A stretch of 64,000 nt of DNA from Pararhodobacter zhoushanensis (lineage in GTDB: Bacteria > Pseudomonadota > Alphaproteobacteria > Rhodobacterales > Rhodobacteraceae). Every line of letters begins with the position of its first letter. Within the stretch, counting starts at the first letter, position 1. The stretch lies in the NCBI RefSeq assembly GCF_025949695.1, contig NZ_JAPDFL010000001.1, positions 1,608,501 through 1,672,500 of the forward strand, given 5' to 3'. A program made the position numbers and the translations under genes. Below the pieces are notes generated by a model. That model searched no databases. It had not been told where the DNA came from and was given only the letters and a program-made list of their open reading frames with translations. Of this stretch, positions 26,925 through 36,774 are shown one piece after another.

Positions 26925-28213
26925 GCCACGGCCCCCTGACCGAGTGCTGTGTCCGTGACGTAGCTGAGCGCCAGCGCGGCGGCACCCCGGGCCCAGACCA
27001 TGTCACCCCAGTTGTGGATCTCGATCCGGCACGCGGTGCGGCCGTGGTTCAGGGTCAGCGCGAGGGTTTCGGCGATGACCTCGTCGGCGTAAAGATAGTC
27101 ATAGCGCATGCGTTCGCCCGACAGGATGATCAGCTCAGGGTCGAAGATCTGGATGACATTCGACAGCCCCAGCGCCAGATAACGCCCGGCACGACGAAAG
27201 ATCGAACGGGCGGCGATGTTGCCGGTCTTGGCCTCGGCGAACAGAGCTTCGAGCATCGCTTGCGGGCTGGCCTGATTGCGCGGGTTGCGGCCCAGCGCGG
27301 TGGCAGCTTCGCGGGCGAGGGCGTAATCGGCGAGATAGGCTTCAAGGCAGCCGCGCTGGCCGCAGCGGCAGAGCGCGCCGTCGAGATGCACCTTGGTGTG
27401 GCCCAGTTCCATCCCCATGCCGCGCGTGCCTCGATAGAGACGGTTGCCGACCACCAGTCCCATACCGACGCCGTGCTCGATGGTGACGACGGCGAAATCG
27501 GACATGGCGCGCCCGGCACCGAACCACAGTTCGGCCAGCGTCAGCATGTTGGCATCGTTTTCGATCAGGACCGGACGGCCCAGACGCTGCGTCAGGGCGT
27601 CGCGGGCGGGCAGGTCGGTGCCGATGAGCAGCGGCGACCACGGGACGGCGCCGGTTTCAGGCTCGACCAGACCCGACAGGCCGATGCCGATGGCCGAGAT
27701 GGCGTCGAGGGGCAGGTCGGCTTCGGCCAGCAGGCGCGTGACCAGTTCGGCGGTTTCGTCGCAGATCTGGTCGAGCGATTTGCGCACCGGCGGGGTGGGC
27801 AGCATGGCTTCGGCCAGAATGGTGCCCGAGAAATCGGCCAGAACAGCGGTGTGGCGTTCGTCCGACAGCTTGATGCCGATGACGCGGTGCGCCTTGGGCA
27901 CGACGGCAAGCGAGACGGCGGGCCGCCCGCGCGCCGGTTCGCGGCGGTCGCGGGTAATTTCAGCGGTCTCGCACAGATAGCCCTGAGCGATCAGGTCCGA
28001 GGTCAGCTGCGTCACCGACCCGGCGCTGATCCCCAGCGCGCGCGAGACATCGGCGCGGGCGGCGATGCCGGTGGCGCGGACATGTTCGAACACGCGCTGG
28101 CGCAGGGGTTTGGTGTCGGTGGCGGGGCCGGGCAGCAGGGGGCCGCAGCCCGCGTATCCCTCGGGCGCGTTGACAACCGGAGGCAGAGGCACGGGGGACA
28201 TATGTTCATTCAT
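26921..28213 (-). CDS. ROK-family transcriptional regulator, XylR-like
   Basis: A 430-residue protein with an N-terminal helix-turn-helix (about residues 35-85; ARADVSRALGISAGSVTQLT) and a ROK sugar-binding domain. The domain contains IEHGVGMGLVV and the zinc motif CRCGQRGCLEAYL, preceded by GHTKVH. The kinase ATP motif is degenerate (GIKLSDERHTAV), as in repressors. ATG 28213 is taken; an ATG at 28201 is possible. It is divergent from the xylose-type ABC operon with 203 bp between, the usual place of its regulator. Confidence 0.88.
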   Translation of the reverse strand: MNEHMSPVPLPPVVNAPEGYAGCGPLLPGPATDTKPLRQRVFEHVRATGIAARADVSRALGISAGSVTQLTSDLIAQGYLCETAEITRDRREPARGRPAVSLAVVPKAHRVIGIKLSDERHTAVLADFSGTILAEAMLPTPPVRKSLDQICDETAELVTRLLAEADLPLDAISAIGIGLSGLVEPETGAVPWSPLLIGTDLPARDALTQRLGRPVLIENDANMLTLAELWFGAGRAMSDFAVVTIEHGVGMGLVVGNRLYRGTRGMGMELGHTKVHLDGALCRCGQRGCLEAYLADYALAREAATALGRNPRNQASPQAMLEALFAEAKTGNIAARSIFRRAGRYLALGLSNVIQIFDPELIILSGERMRYDYLYADEVIAETLALTLNHGRTACRIEIHNWGDMVWARGAAALALSYVTDTALGQGAVA

Positions 28214-28331
28214 CGAATTATTAACCCTCGCTGCGCTGCGGCGGAAACGCGATTGGCGTATTGTTCGCGCAAACTTATGGCGTATCACGCTAATCCGGTG
28301 AGATTCGTAAGGCAATAAGGGAATATTTATT

Positions 28332-28359
28332 TTGACAGGTGAAAAAAAGAACCTATGCT
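28332..28359 (+). promoter_or_regulatory. sigma70-type promoter of the xylF operon
   Basis: TTGACA (28332-28337), a 16-bp spacer including an A-tract, and TATGCT (28354-28359), about 58 bp upstream of the binding-protein ATG. This is the best promoter match in the ROK/xylF divergent region. Confidence 0.65.
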
Positions 28360-28416
28360 TTTGCTGTCGGGTCAACCCCGCACCCCGGATTCGGGGCATC
28401 ACCAGGGAGGAGATGC

Positions 28417-29442
28417 ATGCGTAAAGCAGTATTCGCCGCTGTCGTTGCGACAGCGGGTATCACCACATCATTCGCAGCTCAGGCAATCACGGTTGGCGTC
28501 AGCTGGTCCAACTTTCAAGAGGAGCGCTGGCGCACCGACGAGGCGGCGATTGTCGCCGCGCTGGAAGCCGCAGGGGCCGAGTATGTGTCGTCGGACGCGC
28601 AGTCGTCCTCGGCCAAGCAGCTCAGCGACATCGAGGCGCTGATCGCGCAGGGTGTGGACGCGCTGATCGTGCTGGCGCAGGACGCGCAAGCCATCGGTCC
28701 GGCCGTGCAGGCCGCAGCGGATGAGGGCATCCCGGTCGTCGCCTATGACCGTCTGATCGAGGATCTGCGCGCCTTCTACCTGACCTTTGACAACGTCGAG
28801 GTTGGCCGGATGCAGGCCGAAGCCGTGTTCGCCGCGGCCCCCACGGGCCGTTACGTGATGATCAAGGGCTCGCCCACCGATCCGAACGCGGACTTCCTGC
28901 GCGGCGGCCAGCAAGAAGTGCTGCAGGCTGCGATCGACAGCGGTGCGATCACCATCGTCGGTGAAGCCTATACCGACGGTTGGCTGCCTGCCAACGCGCA
29001 GCGCAACATGGAGCAGATCCTGACCGCTGCCGACAACGGCGTCGACGCGGTTGTCGCCTCGAACGACGGCACCGCTGGCGGTGTTGTCGCGGCGCTGACG
29101 GCGCAGGGGATGCAGGGCATTCCCGTCTCGGGTCAGGACGGCGACCATGCCGCGCTGAACCGTGTCGCGCTGGGCACGCAGACCGTGTCGGTGTGGAAAG
29201 ACGCGCGTGATCTGGGCCGTGTGGCCGCCGAGATCGCCGTCGCCATGGCCAACGGCACCGCGATGGCCGACATCGAGGGCGCGCAGGCCTGGACCTCGCC
29301 GTCGGGCACGGAAATGGTGTCGCGCTTCCTGGCGCCGGTGCCGATCACCGCTGACAACCTGGATGTGGTCGTCGATGCCGGCTGGATCACGCAAGAGGCC
29401 CTGTGCCAAGGCGTGAGCAACGGCCCGGCGCCGTGCAACTGA
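28417..29442 (+). CDS. xylF: XylF-like periplasmic sugar-binding protein
   Basis: A 341-residue periplasmic binding protein with a signal peptide (MRKAVFAAVVATAGITTSFA). It follows D-xylose-binding family features: VGVSWSNFQEERWRTDEAAI, DALIVLAQDAQAIGPAV, VVAYDRLIEDL and DAVVASNDGTAGGVVAAL. GGGAGGAGA precedes the ATG at 28417. It is the first gene of an ABC uptake operon with a permease, an ATPase and xylulokinase, so D-xylose is the likely substrate, although related pentoses cannot be excluded. Confidence 0.88.
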   Translation: MRKAVFAAVVATAGITTSFAAQAITVGVSWSNFQEERWRTDEAAIVAALEAAGAEYVSSDAQSSSAKQLSDIEALIAQGVDALIVLAQDAQAIGPAVQAAADEGIPVVAYDRLIEDLRAFYLTFDNVEVGRMQAEAVFAAAPTGRYVMIKGSPTDPNADFLRGGQQEVLQAAIDSGAITIVGEAYTDGWLPANAQRNMEQILTAADNGVDAVVASNDGTAGGVVAALTAQGMQGIPVSGQDGDHAALNRVALGTQTVSVWKDARDLGRVAAEIAVAMANGTAMADIEGAQAWTSPSGTEMVSRFLAPVPITADNLDVVVDAGWITQEALCQGVSNGPAPCN

Positions 29443-29453
29443 TCTGACTGTCT

Positions 29454-29484
29454 GGCCCCGGCGATTGTTGTCGCCGGGGCCTTT
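29454..29484 (+). terminator. intercistronic hairpin between xylF and xylH
   Basis: An 11-bp stem GGCCCCGGCGA (29454-29464) / TCGCCGGGGCC (29471-29481) with a 6-nt loop and a following TTT. Such attenuators typically raise binding-protein expression relative to the membrane components. Confidence 0.7.
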
Positions 29485-29543
29485 CCCTGACGCACCGTGG
29501 CTTTGCCGGTGCCCGTCCGCCCCCCTGTGTGAGAGAGACCGCC

Positions 29544-30968
29544 ATGAGCGATACCGCGCGCCCCGTCGAGCAACCCCGGCGCCGCTCGCTGCTCGATTCC
29601 CTTGAGATCGACACGCGCCTGCTGGGCATGCTTCTTGCCTTTCTGGTGATCTGCCTTGCCTTCAACTACATGACCGGCGGGCGTTTCCTGAGCCCGCGCA
29701 ACATTTTCAACCTGTCGATCCAGACGGTCAGCGTGGCGATCATGGCCACCGGGATGGTGTTCGTCATCGTGACGCGGCACATCGACCTGTCGGTCGGCGC
29801 GTTGCTGGCCACCTGTTCGGCTTTCATGGCAATGACGCAGCAAAACTGGTTGCCGGGGTATCTGGGGCTGGAGCTGGGCAGCCCGCTGATCGCGCCGGTT
29901 GCCATTGCCGTGGGGCTGGTTGCCGGAACGGTGATCGGGGCGGCGCAGGGCTGGTTGATCGGCTATCTGACGATCCCGTCCTTTATCGTGACACTGGGCG
30001 GCTTGCTCGTCTGGCGCAACGTGGCGTGGTATCTGACCGGCGGTCAGACCATCGGCCCGCTGGATGAAACGTTTCAGCTGTTTGGCGGCATCAACGGCAC
30101 GTTGGGCGTGACGCTCAGCTGGGTGCTGGCGGTGCTCGCAGCGGCGGCGGCGGTGTGGTCGGTCTTCTCGGCCCGGCGCGCCAAGCTGGCGCATGAATTC
30201 CCGGTCAAGCCGCTGTGGGCCGAGGTCGTCATGGCGGCGATCTTTGCCGGTGCGATCCTTGGCTTTGTGGCGATCCTGAACGCCTATCAGGTGCCCGTTG
30301 GCCGGTTGCGCCGGATTTTTGAGGAACGCGGCGAGGTGCTGCCGGATGATTTCACCATGGGTTATGGCCTGCCGATTTCGGTCCTGCTTCTGATCGTGCT
30401 GGCCGTGGTGATGACGGTGATCGCCCGCAAGACGCGGCTGGGCCGCTATATCTTTGCCACCGGCGGCAACCCGGATTCGGCCGAGCTGTCGGGGATCAAC
30501 ACCCGCCTGCTGACGGTCAAGGTCTTTGCCCTGATGGGGTTTCTGTGCGGGCTGTCGGCGGTTGTCGCCTCGGCCCGTCTGACCAACCATGCCAATGACA
30601 TCGGCACGCTGGACGAGCTGCGGGTGATCGCGGCGGCGGTGATCGGCGGCACGGCGCTGTCGGGCGGTATCGGCACGATCTATGGCGCGATCCTGGGGGC
30701 GCTGATCATGCAGTCGCTGCAATCGGGCATGGCGATGGTCGGTGTGGACGCGCCGTTCCAGAACATCGTTGTCGGTGTCGTGCTGGTCGAGGCCGTGCTG
30801 TTGGACATCGCCTACCGGGTGGCCGCGATCCGGCCCAAGGTGCTGGCCGTGCATCTGATCGTGCTGCCCGTGCTGATGTGGCTGTGGTTTGGCTGGCCGT
30901 TCGGGCTGGGGGCTGCCGTTGTGGCGGTGCTCGCCTGGCAGTGGATGCGCAAGAAAGGGGTGATGTGA
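29544..30968 (+). CDS. xylH: XylH-like sugar ABC transporter permease
   Basis: A 474-residue membrane protein with 10-12 hydrophobic segments, of the BPD_transp_2 family. It has [42 protein letters not shown] and [20 protein letters not shown] motifs. The length is that of XylH rather than the shorter RbsC group. The stop overlaps the ATPase start by one base (TGATG, 30966-30970), so the two are coupled. The ATG at 29544 follows GAGAGAGACC. Confidence 0.88.
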   Translation: MSDTARPVEQPRRRSLLDSLEIDTRLLGMLLAFLVICLAFNYMTGGRFLSPRNIFNLSIQTVSVAIMATGMVFVIVTRHIDLSVGALLATCSAFMAMTQQNWLPGYLGLELGSPLIAPVAIAVGLVAGTVIGAAQGWLIGYLTIPSFIVTLGGLLVWRNVAWYLTGGQTIGPLDETFQLFGGINGTLGVTLSWVLAVLAAAAAVWSVFSARRAKLAHEFPVKPLWAEVVMAAIFAGAILGFVAILNAYQVPVGRLRRIFEERGEVLPDDFTMGYGLPISVLLLIVLAVVMTVIARKTRLGRYIFATGGNPDSAELSGINTRLLTVKVFALMGFLCGLSAVVASARLTNHANDIGTLDELRVIAAAVIGGTALSGGIGTIYGAILGALIMQSLQSGMAMVGVDAPFQNIVVGVVLVEAVLLDIAYRVAAIRPKVLAVHLIVLPVLMWLWFGWPFGLGAAVVAVLAWQWMRKKGVM

Positions 30969-31729
30969 TGACCCGGACGGATACTCCTTTGATCGAGATG
31001 CGCGATATCTCGGTGTCGTTTGGCGGGATCAAGGCGGTCGACCGCGTGAGTGTGGATCTCTATCCCGGTGAGGTTGTCGGCCTGCTGGGCCACAATGGCG
31101 CGGGCAAATCGACGCTGATCAAGTGCCTGTCGGGCGCGTATCGCAAGGATGCGGGTCAGATCTTTGTCGACGGTGTCGAGGTCGACATCCAGAACCCCCG
31201 CGACGCGCGGGAGTACAATATCGAGACGATCTATCAGACGCTGGCGCTGGCCGATAACCTCGACGCGGCGGCGAACCTGTTTCTGGGCCGCGAGCTGACG
31301 ACAAAGCTGGGTTTTGTCGATGACGGCCGCATGGAGGCCGAGACGCGCAAGATCTTTGCCCGGCTCAACCCCAATTTCCGCAAGTTCAAGGCGCCGGTAT
31401 CGGCGCTGTCGGGCGGGCAGCGGCAATCGGTGGCGATTGCGCGTGCGGTCTATTTCAACGCGCGCGTGCTGATCATGGACGAACCGACCGCCGCGCTGGG
31501 TCCGCAAGAGACGCAGATGGTGGCCGATCTGATCAAGGAGCTGAAAAAGCAGGGCCTTGGCATCTTCCTGATCGACCACGATGTGCATGCGGTGAAAAAG
31601 CTGTGCGACCGGGCGGCGGTGATGAAAAACGGCGAGCTGGTCGGCGTGGTCAAAGTCGATGAAGTGACCGAGGATGACATTCTGGGAATGATCATTCTGG
31701 GCAAGAAACCTGACCATCTGGCGGCCTGA
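30968..31729 (+). CDS. xylG: single-domain sugar ABC transporter ATPase
   Basis: A 253-residue cytoplasmic ATPase. Walker A is GHNGAGKST, the signature is LSGGQRQ, Walker B is VLIMDEP and the H-loop is LIDHDVH. E. coli XylG has two ABC modules (about 513 residues); this protein has one and would act as a homodimer, as in other alphaproteobacterial sugar systems. It is translationally coupled to the permease, and the kinase gene follows after 3 bp. Confidence 0.9.
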   Translation: MTRTDTPLIEMRDISVSFGGIKAVDRVSVDLYPGEVVGLLGHNGAGKSTLIKCLSGAYRKDAGQIFVDGVEVDIQNPRDAREYNIETIYQTLALADNLDAAANLFLGRELTTKLGFVDDGRMEAETRKIFARLNPNFRKFKAPVSALSGGQRQSVAIARAVYFNARVLIMDEPTAALGPQETQMVADLIKELKKQGLGIFLIDHDVHAVKKLCDRAAVMKNGELVGVVKVDEVTEDDILGMIILGKKPDHLAA

Positions 31730-31732
31730 CTT

Positions 31733-33166
31733 ATGTATATCGGATTGGATCTGGGGACGTCGCCGCTCAAGGCGATCCTGATGGATGATGACCAGCGCGT
31801 GCTGGCCGAGCATACCGTTGCGCTGAGCGTGCAGCGGCCGCATGACGGCTGGTCCGAGCAAGACCCCGCCTCGTGGGAGCGTGCGGCGATTGATGCGCTC
31901 AGGGCGATCCGGCAGCAGAACGACTGCCGGGGACTGCGCGGCATCGGGCTGTCGGGGCACATGCACGGCGCGGTTCTGCTGGACAAGAACGGCGACGTGC
32001 TGCGCCCCTGCATGCTGTGGAACGACACCCGCAGCCATGCCGAGGCCGCTGAGATGGACGCCGATCCCCGGTTCCGGGCGGTGACGGGGAATATCGTGTT
32101 CCCCGGCTTCACCGCGCCCAAGGTGGAATGGGTGCGGCGGCACGAGCCCGAGATCTTCGACAAGATCGCGATGATCCTGCTGCCCAAGGACTACCTGCGC
32201 TATGTGCTGACAGGCGAGTATGTGGCCGAGATGTCGGACGCGGCGGGGACCAGCTGGCTGGACACCGGCGCGCGCGACTGGTCGGACGATTTGCTGGCTG
32301 CGTGCGGTCTGTCGCGGGCGCAGATGCCGCGTCTGATCGAGGGCAGCGCGCCCAGCGGCGATCTGCGCGACAAGCTGGGGATTGAGCTTGACCTGCCGAT
32401 GCTGGTGGTGGCCGGTGGCGGCGGTGACAACGCGGCGGCGGCGATCGGTGCGGGCGTGGTGAAGGATGGCTCGGCGTTTCTGAGCCTTGGCACCTCGGGC
32501 GTGCTGTTTGCCGCGAATGACGGCTACCGGCCTGACCCGGCGACGGCGGTGCACACGTTCTGCCACGCGCTGCCGGGGACATGGCATCAGATGGGGGTCA
32601 TTCTGGCGGCGACGGATGCGCTGAACTGGCTGTCGAAGCTGACCGGGCAGTCGGCGGCGCAGCTGACGCACGGCCTGGGCGATCTGCGCGCGCCGTCGCG
32701 CACGCTGTTTCTGCCCTATCTGGGGGGCGAGCGGACGCCGCATAATGACAGCGCCATGCGCGGGCAGTTCCTGCATCTGGACCACGCGACCGACGCGCAG
32801 GCGGCGGCGCGGGCGGTGATGGAGGGGGTCAGCTATGCCTTCGCCGATTGCCGCGACGCGCTGGGCGCGACCGGCACGCGGATCGACCGGGCGCTGGCAC
32901 TTGGCGGCGGGGCGCGGTCGGGGCACTGGCTGGACATGCTGGCGACGGTTCTGGGTTTCCCGCTGGACGTGCCCGAACAGGGCGAGTTCGGCGCGGCGCT
33001 GGGCGCGGCACGGTTGGGGATGATGGCGGCGACGGGCGCGGGGGCCGAGATTGCCACGCAACCGCCCGTCGCGCGCAGCCACGAGCCGGACACGGCGCTG
33101 GCCCCGGCCTTTGCCGAGGGGCTGGCGCGGTATCGGGCGGCCTATGGGGCGTTGAAGGCGCTTTAA
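31733..33166 (+). CDS. xylB: xylulokinase (FGGY family)
   Basis: A 477-residue sugar kinase. It has the FGGY N-terminal [19 protein letters not shown], the family sequence [15 protein letters not shown] and an ATP-binding region [16 protein letters not shown]. It phosphorylates D-xylulose to xylulose 5-phosphate for the pentose phosphate pathway. It is the last gene of the operon; the end overlaps the convergent dehydrogenase gene by four bases. A xylose isomerase gene (xylA) is not present in the window. Confidence 0.9.
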   Translation: MYIGLDLGTSPLKAILMDDDQRVLAEHTVALSVQRPHDGWSEQDPASWERAAIDALRAIRQQNDCRGLRGIGLSGHMHGAVLLDKNGDVLRPCMLWNDTRSHAEAAEMDADPRFRAVTGNIVFPGFTAPKVEWVRRHEPEIFDKIAMILLPKDYLRYVLTGEYVAEMSDAAGTSWLDTGARDWSDDLLAACGLSRAQMPRLIEGSAPSGDLRDKLGIELDLPMLVVAGGGGDNAAAAIGAGVVKDGSAFLSLGTSGVLFAANDGYRPDPATAVHTFCHALPGTWHQMGVILAATDALNWLSKLTGQSAAQLTHGLGDLRAPSRTLFLPYLGGERTPHNDSAMRGQFLHLDHATDAQAAARAVMEGVSYAFADCRDALGATGTRIDRALALGGGARSGHWLDMLATVLGFPLDVPEQGEFGAALGAARLGMMAATGAGAEIATQPPVARSHEPDTALAPAFAEGLARYRAAYGALKAL

Positions 33167-34104
33167 CTCAGGCGCAGCAAGGGTTTGCGGCCACCGGGGC
33201 GTTGGGACTCGGTGACGGCGGCGCGCCAGTCGGTCAGGGCGAATTCGGTGGTCTCCGGCAGGGGTGCCGCGCGCAGCAGTGGCCAGAGCCGGGCGAAGCG
33301 CTCTTGCCACGCGGCAGGGGTCAGCGCGGCGAGGCTGTCGCGCAGGTGAAACCGCGCGTGCCGCGCGCGGACCGGGCCTGCGGGGCGCAGCGGTTGGCCG
33401 GTCAGCAACCCGTAGCCGATGAGCGTGGCCTCGGGGGGCAGGGCTTCCAGCACAGCGGTGGCGACCGGGCCGCCCAAGGCATCGAACACCAGATCGGCAC
33501 GGTGGGCGGCGGTCAGCACAGCGGCGGTGTCGGTCTGTGCGACGGGGGTTATCCCCAGCGCTTGCAGGCGCGGGACACGGGACGGCGAGCGGTAAAGGCC
33601 GGTGACCGAGGCCGCGCCCTGGGCCAGTGCCCAGAGGCCGAGATAATCGGCGCAGCTGGACCCCGCACCGCTGAGCAGCACGTGACGCCCTTGGACGGGC
33701 CAGAGGTCGAGCAGGGTCAGCGCGGCGAGCGGGTTGATATAGGCGCGCGCGGCGGTGGTATCGGGGATGTCACCCGGCACCGGGATCGCCAGCGCGGGGT
33801 CGCTGTTCAGATGCGTCTGCCACGTGCCCTCGCCGCGCAGGGGCAGGACGCGCTGGCCGATCAGGGCCTTGTGCGCGGGCGGGGCGGCGATGACGCGGCC
33901 AAGGCCCTCATAGCCCGCAGCCAGCGGTGGGGTGATGCGGTGGGCATAGGCGCCGGTGATCGGGATCAGGTCCGAGGGGTTCACCGGCGCGAGGGACATC
34001 GCGACGGTGAGCGCACCGGGCACAGAGGGCAGCTCGGTTTCGTCCAGCGTCAACTGGTCGAGCGGCTGCCCGAAGGCGCGGTAGAGGAGGGACTGGCGGC
34101 GCAT
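33163..34104 (-). CDS. MDR-family zinc-independent quinone/enoyl reductase-like protein
   Basis: A 313-residue medium-chain dehydrogenase/reductase. It has an N-terminal GroES-like fold (LAPVNPSDLIPITGAY, GYEGLGRVI) and an NADPH-binding Rossmann part (HVLLSGAGSSCADYLGLWAL, VFDALGGPVA). No structural zinc-binding cysteine cluster is visible, so it resembles 2-enoyl thioester or quinone reductases. The substrate is unknown. The gene is isolated between xylB and pcaF. Confidence 0.8.
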   Translation of the reverse strand: MRRQSLLYRAFGQPLDQLTLDETELPSVPGALTVAMSLAPVNPSDLIPITGAYAHRITPPLAAGYEGLGRVIAAPPAHKALIGQRVLPLRGEGTWQTHLNSDPALAIPVPGDIPDTTAARAYINPLAALTLLDLWPVQGRHVLLSGAGSSCADYLGLWALAQGAASVTGLYRSPSRVPRLQALGITPVAQTDTAAVLTAAHRADLVFDALGGPVATAVLEALPPEATLIGYGLLTGQPLRPAGPVRARHARFHLRDSLAALTPAAWQERFARLWPLLRAAPLPETTEFALTDWRAAVTESQRPGGRKPLLRLS

Positions 34105-34141
34105 GGGCGCGGTGTCGCGCCCCGCGCCGCCGGGGTCAAGG

Positions 34142-35344
34142 TCAGACGCGTTCCAGCGCGATGGCGATGCCCTGACCGACGCCGATGCACATGGTGGCCA
34201 GCGCGCGACGCCCGCCGGTTTCCATCAGCTCCAGCGCCGCCGAGCCGGTGATGCGGGTGCCCGACATGCCCAGCGGGTGCCCCAGCGCAATCGCCCCGCC
34301 GTTGCGGTTCACGCGGGCGTCGTCATCGGCGATGCCGAGTTGGCGCAGGGTGGCGAGGCCTTGTGATGCGAAAGCCTCGTTCAGCTCGATCACGTCGAAA
34401 TCAGCGGCGGTCAGGCCCAGCCGGTCCATCAGCGCCTGCGACGCCGGGGCAGGCCCGATGCCCATGATGCGCGGCGGCACGCCCGCTGTTGCACCGCCGA
34501 GGATGCGCGCAATGGGGGTGAGGCCGTATTTGCGCGCGGCAGCTTCGGACGCGATGATCACCGCCGCCGCGCCGTCATTGACGCCCGAGGCGTTGCCCGC
34601 CGTGACCGTGCCATCTGCGCGGACGATGGGTTTCAGGCGCTCCAGATCGGTCAGCGTGGTCTGCGGGCGCAGGTGCTCGTCGGCGTCCACGGTGGTGACG
34701 CCCTTGCGGGTCTTGATCTCGACCGGCGTGATTTCGCGCGCCAGACGGCCCGAGGCCTGCGCCGCGCCTGCCTTTTGCTGCGAGCGCAGGGCGAAGGCGT
34801 CCTGATCGGCGCGGCTGATGCCGAAATCCTGCGCGACGTTCTCGCCGGTTTCGGGCATGGATTCCACGCCATACGCCGCCTTCATCGCCGGGTTGATGAA
34901 GCGCCAGCCAATCGTGGTGTCATAGACCGCGTTGGTGCGCGAAAAGGCGCTGTCGGCCTTGGGCATCACGAAAGGCGCGCGGGTCATGCTTTCGACGCCG
35001 CCGGCGATCATCAACTCGGCCTCGCCTGCCTTGATGGCGCGGGCGGCGGTGATGATCGCATCCATCCCTGACCCGCAGAGCCGGTTGATCGTGGTGCCGG
35101 GCACGCTCACCGGCAGGCCCGCCAGCAGCGCGGCCATGCGGGCGACGTTGCGGTTATCCTCACCGGCCTGATTGGCACAGCCGAGGATCAGGTCACCCAC
35201 CGCGTCCCAATCAACGCCGGGGTTGCGGGCGGCCAGCGCGCGCAGCGGGATCGCGGCCAGATCATCGGGGCGCACGGGGGCCAGCGCGCCGCCGAAGCGG
35301 CCAATGGGGGTGCGGATGTAGTCGCAGAGATAGGCGTCGGTCAT
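34142..35344 (-). CDS. pcaF: beta-ketoadipyl-CoA thiolase
   Basis: A 400-residue thiolase. It carries the active-site cysteine in NRLCGSGMDAI, the His motif NEAFASQGLATLRQLG, GGAIALGHPLGMSG and the C-terminal cysteine region ATMCIGVGQGIA. It cleaves 3-oxoadipyl-CoA to succinyl-CoA and acetyl-CoA, the last step of aromatic degradation. The start is ATG 35344 next to the end of pcaJ, and the three genes pcaI-pcaJ-pcaF run as one operon. Family and context agree; a general acetyl-CoA acetyltransferase would be the main alternative. Confidence 0.93.
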   Translation of the reverse strand: MTDAYLCDYIRTPIGRFGGALAPVRPDDLAAIPLRALAARNPGVDWDAVGDLILGCANQAGEDNRNVARMAALLAGLPVSVPGTTINRLCGSGMDAIITAARAIKAGEAELMIAGGVESMTRAPFVMPKADSAFSRTNAVYDTTIGWRFINPAMKAAYGVESMPETGENVAQDFGISRADQDAFALRSQQKAGAAQASGRLAREITPVEIKTRKGVTTVDADEHLRPQTTLTDLERLKPIVRADGTVTAGNASGVNDGAAAVIIASEAAARKYGLTPIARILGGATAGVPPRIMGIGPAPASQALMDRLGLTAADFDVIELNEAFASQGLATLRQLGIADDDARVNRNGGAIALGHPLGMSGTRITGSAALELMETGGRRALATMCIGVGQGIAIALERV

Positions 35345-36028
35345 TTACAGCTCCGGGACGGTCAGGTCTTGGACGGGGGCGTCGATGTGCAGCGGGGCAC
35401 CGGTGACGGCTTGCAGGTCGTCGAGCGACAGCGCCGCCAGTTTCTCGCGCAAAACAAAGCGCCCGGCGTCGATATCAATCACGGCGAGCGAGGTATAGAC
35501 CCGCGTGACGCAGGCCACCCCGGTCAGGGGCAGGGTGCAGTGCGCGACCAGCTTGGGTTCGCCCTTTTTGGTGGTGTGTTCGGTGATCACGGCGACGCGC
35601 TTTGCCCCGTGGACCAGATCCATCGCGCCACCGACGGCGGGCACGCCGCCCGGCCCTGTGGACCAGTTCGCCAGATCGCCCGATTGCGCGACCTGATACG
35701 CGCCAAGGATCGCCACATCCAGATGCCCGCCGCGCACCATGGCAAAGCTGTCGGCGTGGTGGAAGAACGAGGCGCCGGGGTTCAGCGTCACGGCGCGTTT
35801 GCCGGCGTTGATCAGATCCCAGTCTTCCTGCCCCGCTGCGGGGGGCTGGCCGAAATCGAGCAGGCCGTTCTCGGTGTGATAGATCGCGCGGCGACCGGCG
35901 ACCTGAAAACGCGCGACCATCTCGGGGAAACCGATGCCGAGGTTGACGTAGGCGCCATCCTCGATGTCCTGCGCCGCACGCCAGGCGATCTGGGCGCTGG
36001 TGAGTTTGACGGTGTCGAGCGTGCTCAT
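35345..36028 (-). CDS. pcaJ: 3-oxoadipate CoA-transferase subunit B
   Basis: A 227-residue class I CoA-transferase beta subunit. It has the nucleophilic glutamate in TENGLLDFG (near residue 53) and glycine-rich GIGFPEMV at the N-terminus. Together with PcaI it moves CoA from succinyl-CoA to 3-oxoadipate. The start overlaps the end of pcaI by four bases (36025-36028). Confidence 0.93.
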   Translation of the reverse strand: MSTLDTVKLTSAQIAWRAAQDIEDGAYVNLGIGFPEMVARFQVAGRRAIYHTENGLLDFGQPPAAGQEDWDLINAGKRAVTLNPGASFFHHADSFAMVRGGHLDVAILGAYQVAQSGDLANWSTGPGGVPAVGGAMDLVHGAKRVAVITEHTTKKGEPKLVAHCTLPLTGVACVTRVYTSLAVIDIDAGRFVLREKLAALSLDDLQAVTGAPLHIDAPVQDLTVPEL

Positions 36029-36732
36029 GGATAGACCACCTGTTCGCGCGTCAGGACTTCTTCCTGCGCGGGGTTGGGAACGGCGACCACGGCATTCACA
36101 AAGATGCCGGGGGTGATGACGTGCTCGGGGTTGATCTGGCCCAAAGGCACGATGCGGCTGGCCTGCACGATGGTCTGCGCGGCGGCCATCGCCATCAGGG
36201 GCGCGAAATTGCGCGCAGCCATGCGGTAGGTGAGGTTGCCGTGGGGGTCGGCGTCCTCGGCCTTGATCAGCGCGATGTCGGCTTTCAGCCAGCGCTCTTG
36301 CACATACATCCGCCCGTCGAAGTCGTGCTGGGGTTTGCCCTTGGCCAGATCGGTGCCATAGCCGGTGGGGGTGTAGAAGGCAGGAATGCCCGCACCCCCG
36401 GCGCGGATGCGTTCGGCCAGCGTGCCTTGCGGGACCAGTTCCAGCTCGATCTGACCGGCGAGATAGGCTTCGTTGAACACCTCGGCATTGGCCGAGCGGG
36501 GGAACGAGCAGATCATCTTGCGCACGCGGCCCTGTTCGATCAGGGCGGCCAGCCCGGCGTGGCCGGTGCCGGCGTTGTTGTTGATCACCGTGAGGTCGCG
36601 CGCGCCGTGGTCGATCAGCGCATGGATCAGCTCGATGGGTGAGCCAGCGCCGCCGAAGCCGCCGATCATCACCGTCATGCCATCGCGGATATCCGCCACG
36701 GCGGCGGCGAGCGAGTCGCGTGTCTTGTCCAT
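36025..36732 (-). CDS. pcaI: 3-oxoadipate CoA-transferase subunit A
   Basis: A 235-residue class I CoA-transferase alpha subunit. Motifs are MIGGFGGAGSPIELIHALID (CoA loop) and GAGIPAFYTPTGYGTDLAKG. I chose ATG 36732, preceded by GAGGAG at the usual distance. It is the first gene of the pcaIJF operon and is divergent from an IclR-family regulator. This operon receives 3-oxoadipate from the maleylacetate reductase encoded 2 kb away. Confidence 0.93.
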   Translation of the reverse strand: MDKTRDSLAAAVADIRDGMTVMIGGFGGAGSPIELIHALIDHGARDLTVINNNAGTGHAGLAALIEQGRVRKMICSFPRSANAEVFNEAYLAGQIELELVPQGTLAERIRAGGAGIPAFYTPTGYGTDLAKGKPQHDFDGRMYVQERWLKADIALIKAEDADPHGNLTYRMAARNFAPLMAMAAAQTIVQASRIVPLGQINPEHVITPGIFVNAVVAVPNPAQEEVLTREQVVYP

Positions 36733-36774
36733 AGAGGGCTCCTCTGAAACTGGCTCAGCGATAGCGCGCGGGGG

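Noticed and set aside
30812..33310. An 832-codon open frame on the minus strand
   Set aside because: It is antisense to the sugar permease, ATPase and xylulokinase genes, which have clear motifs on the plus strand.
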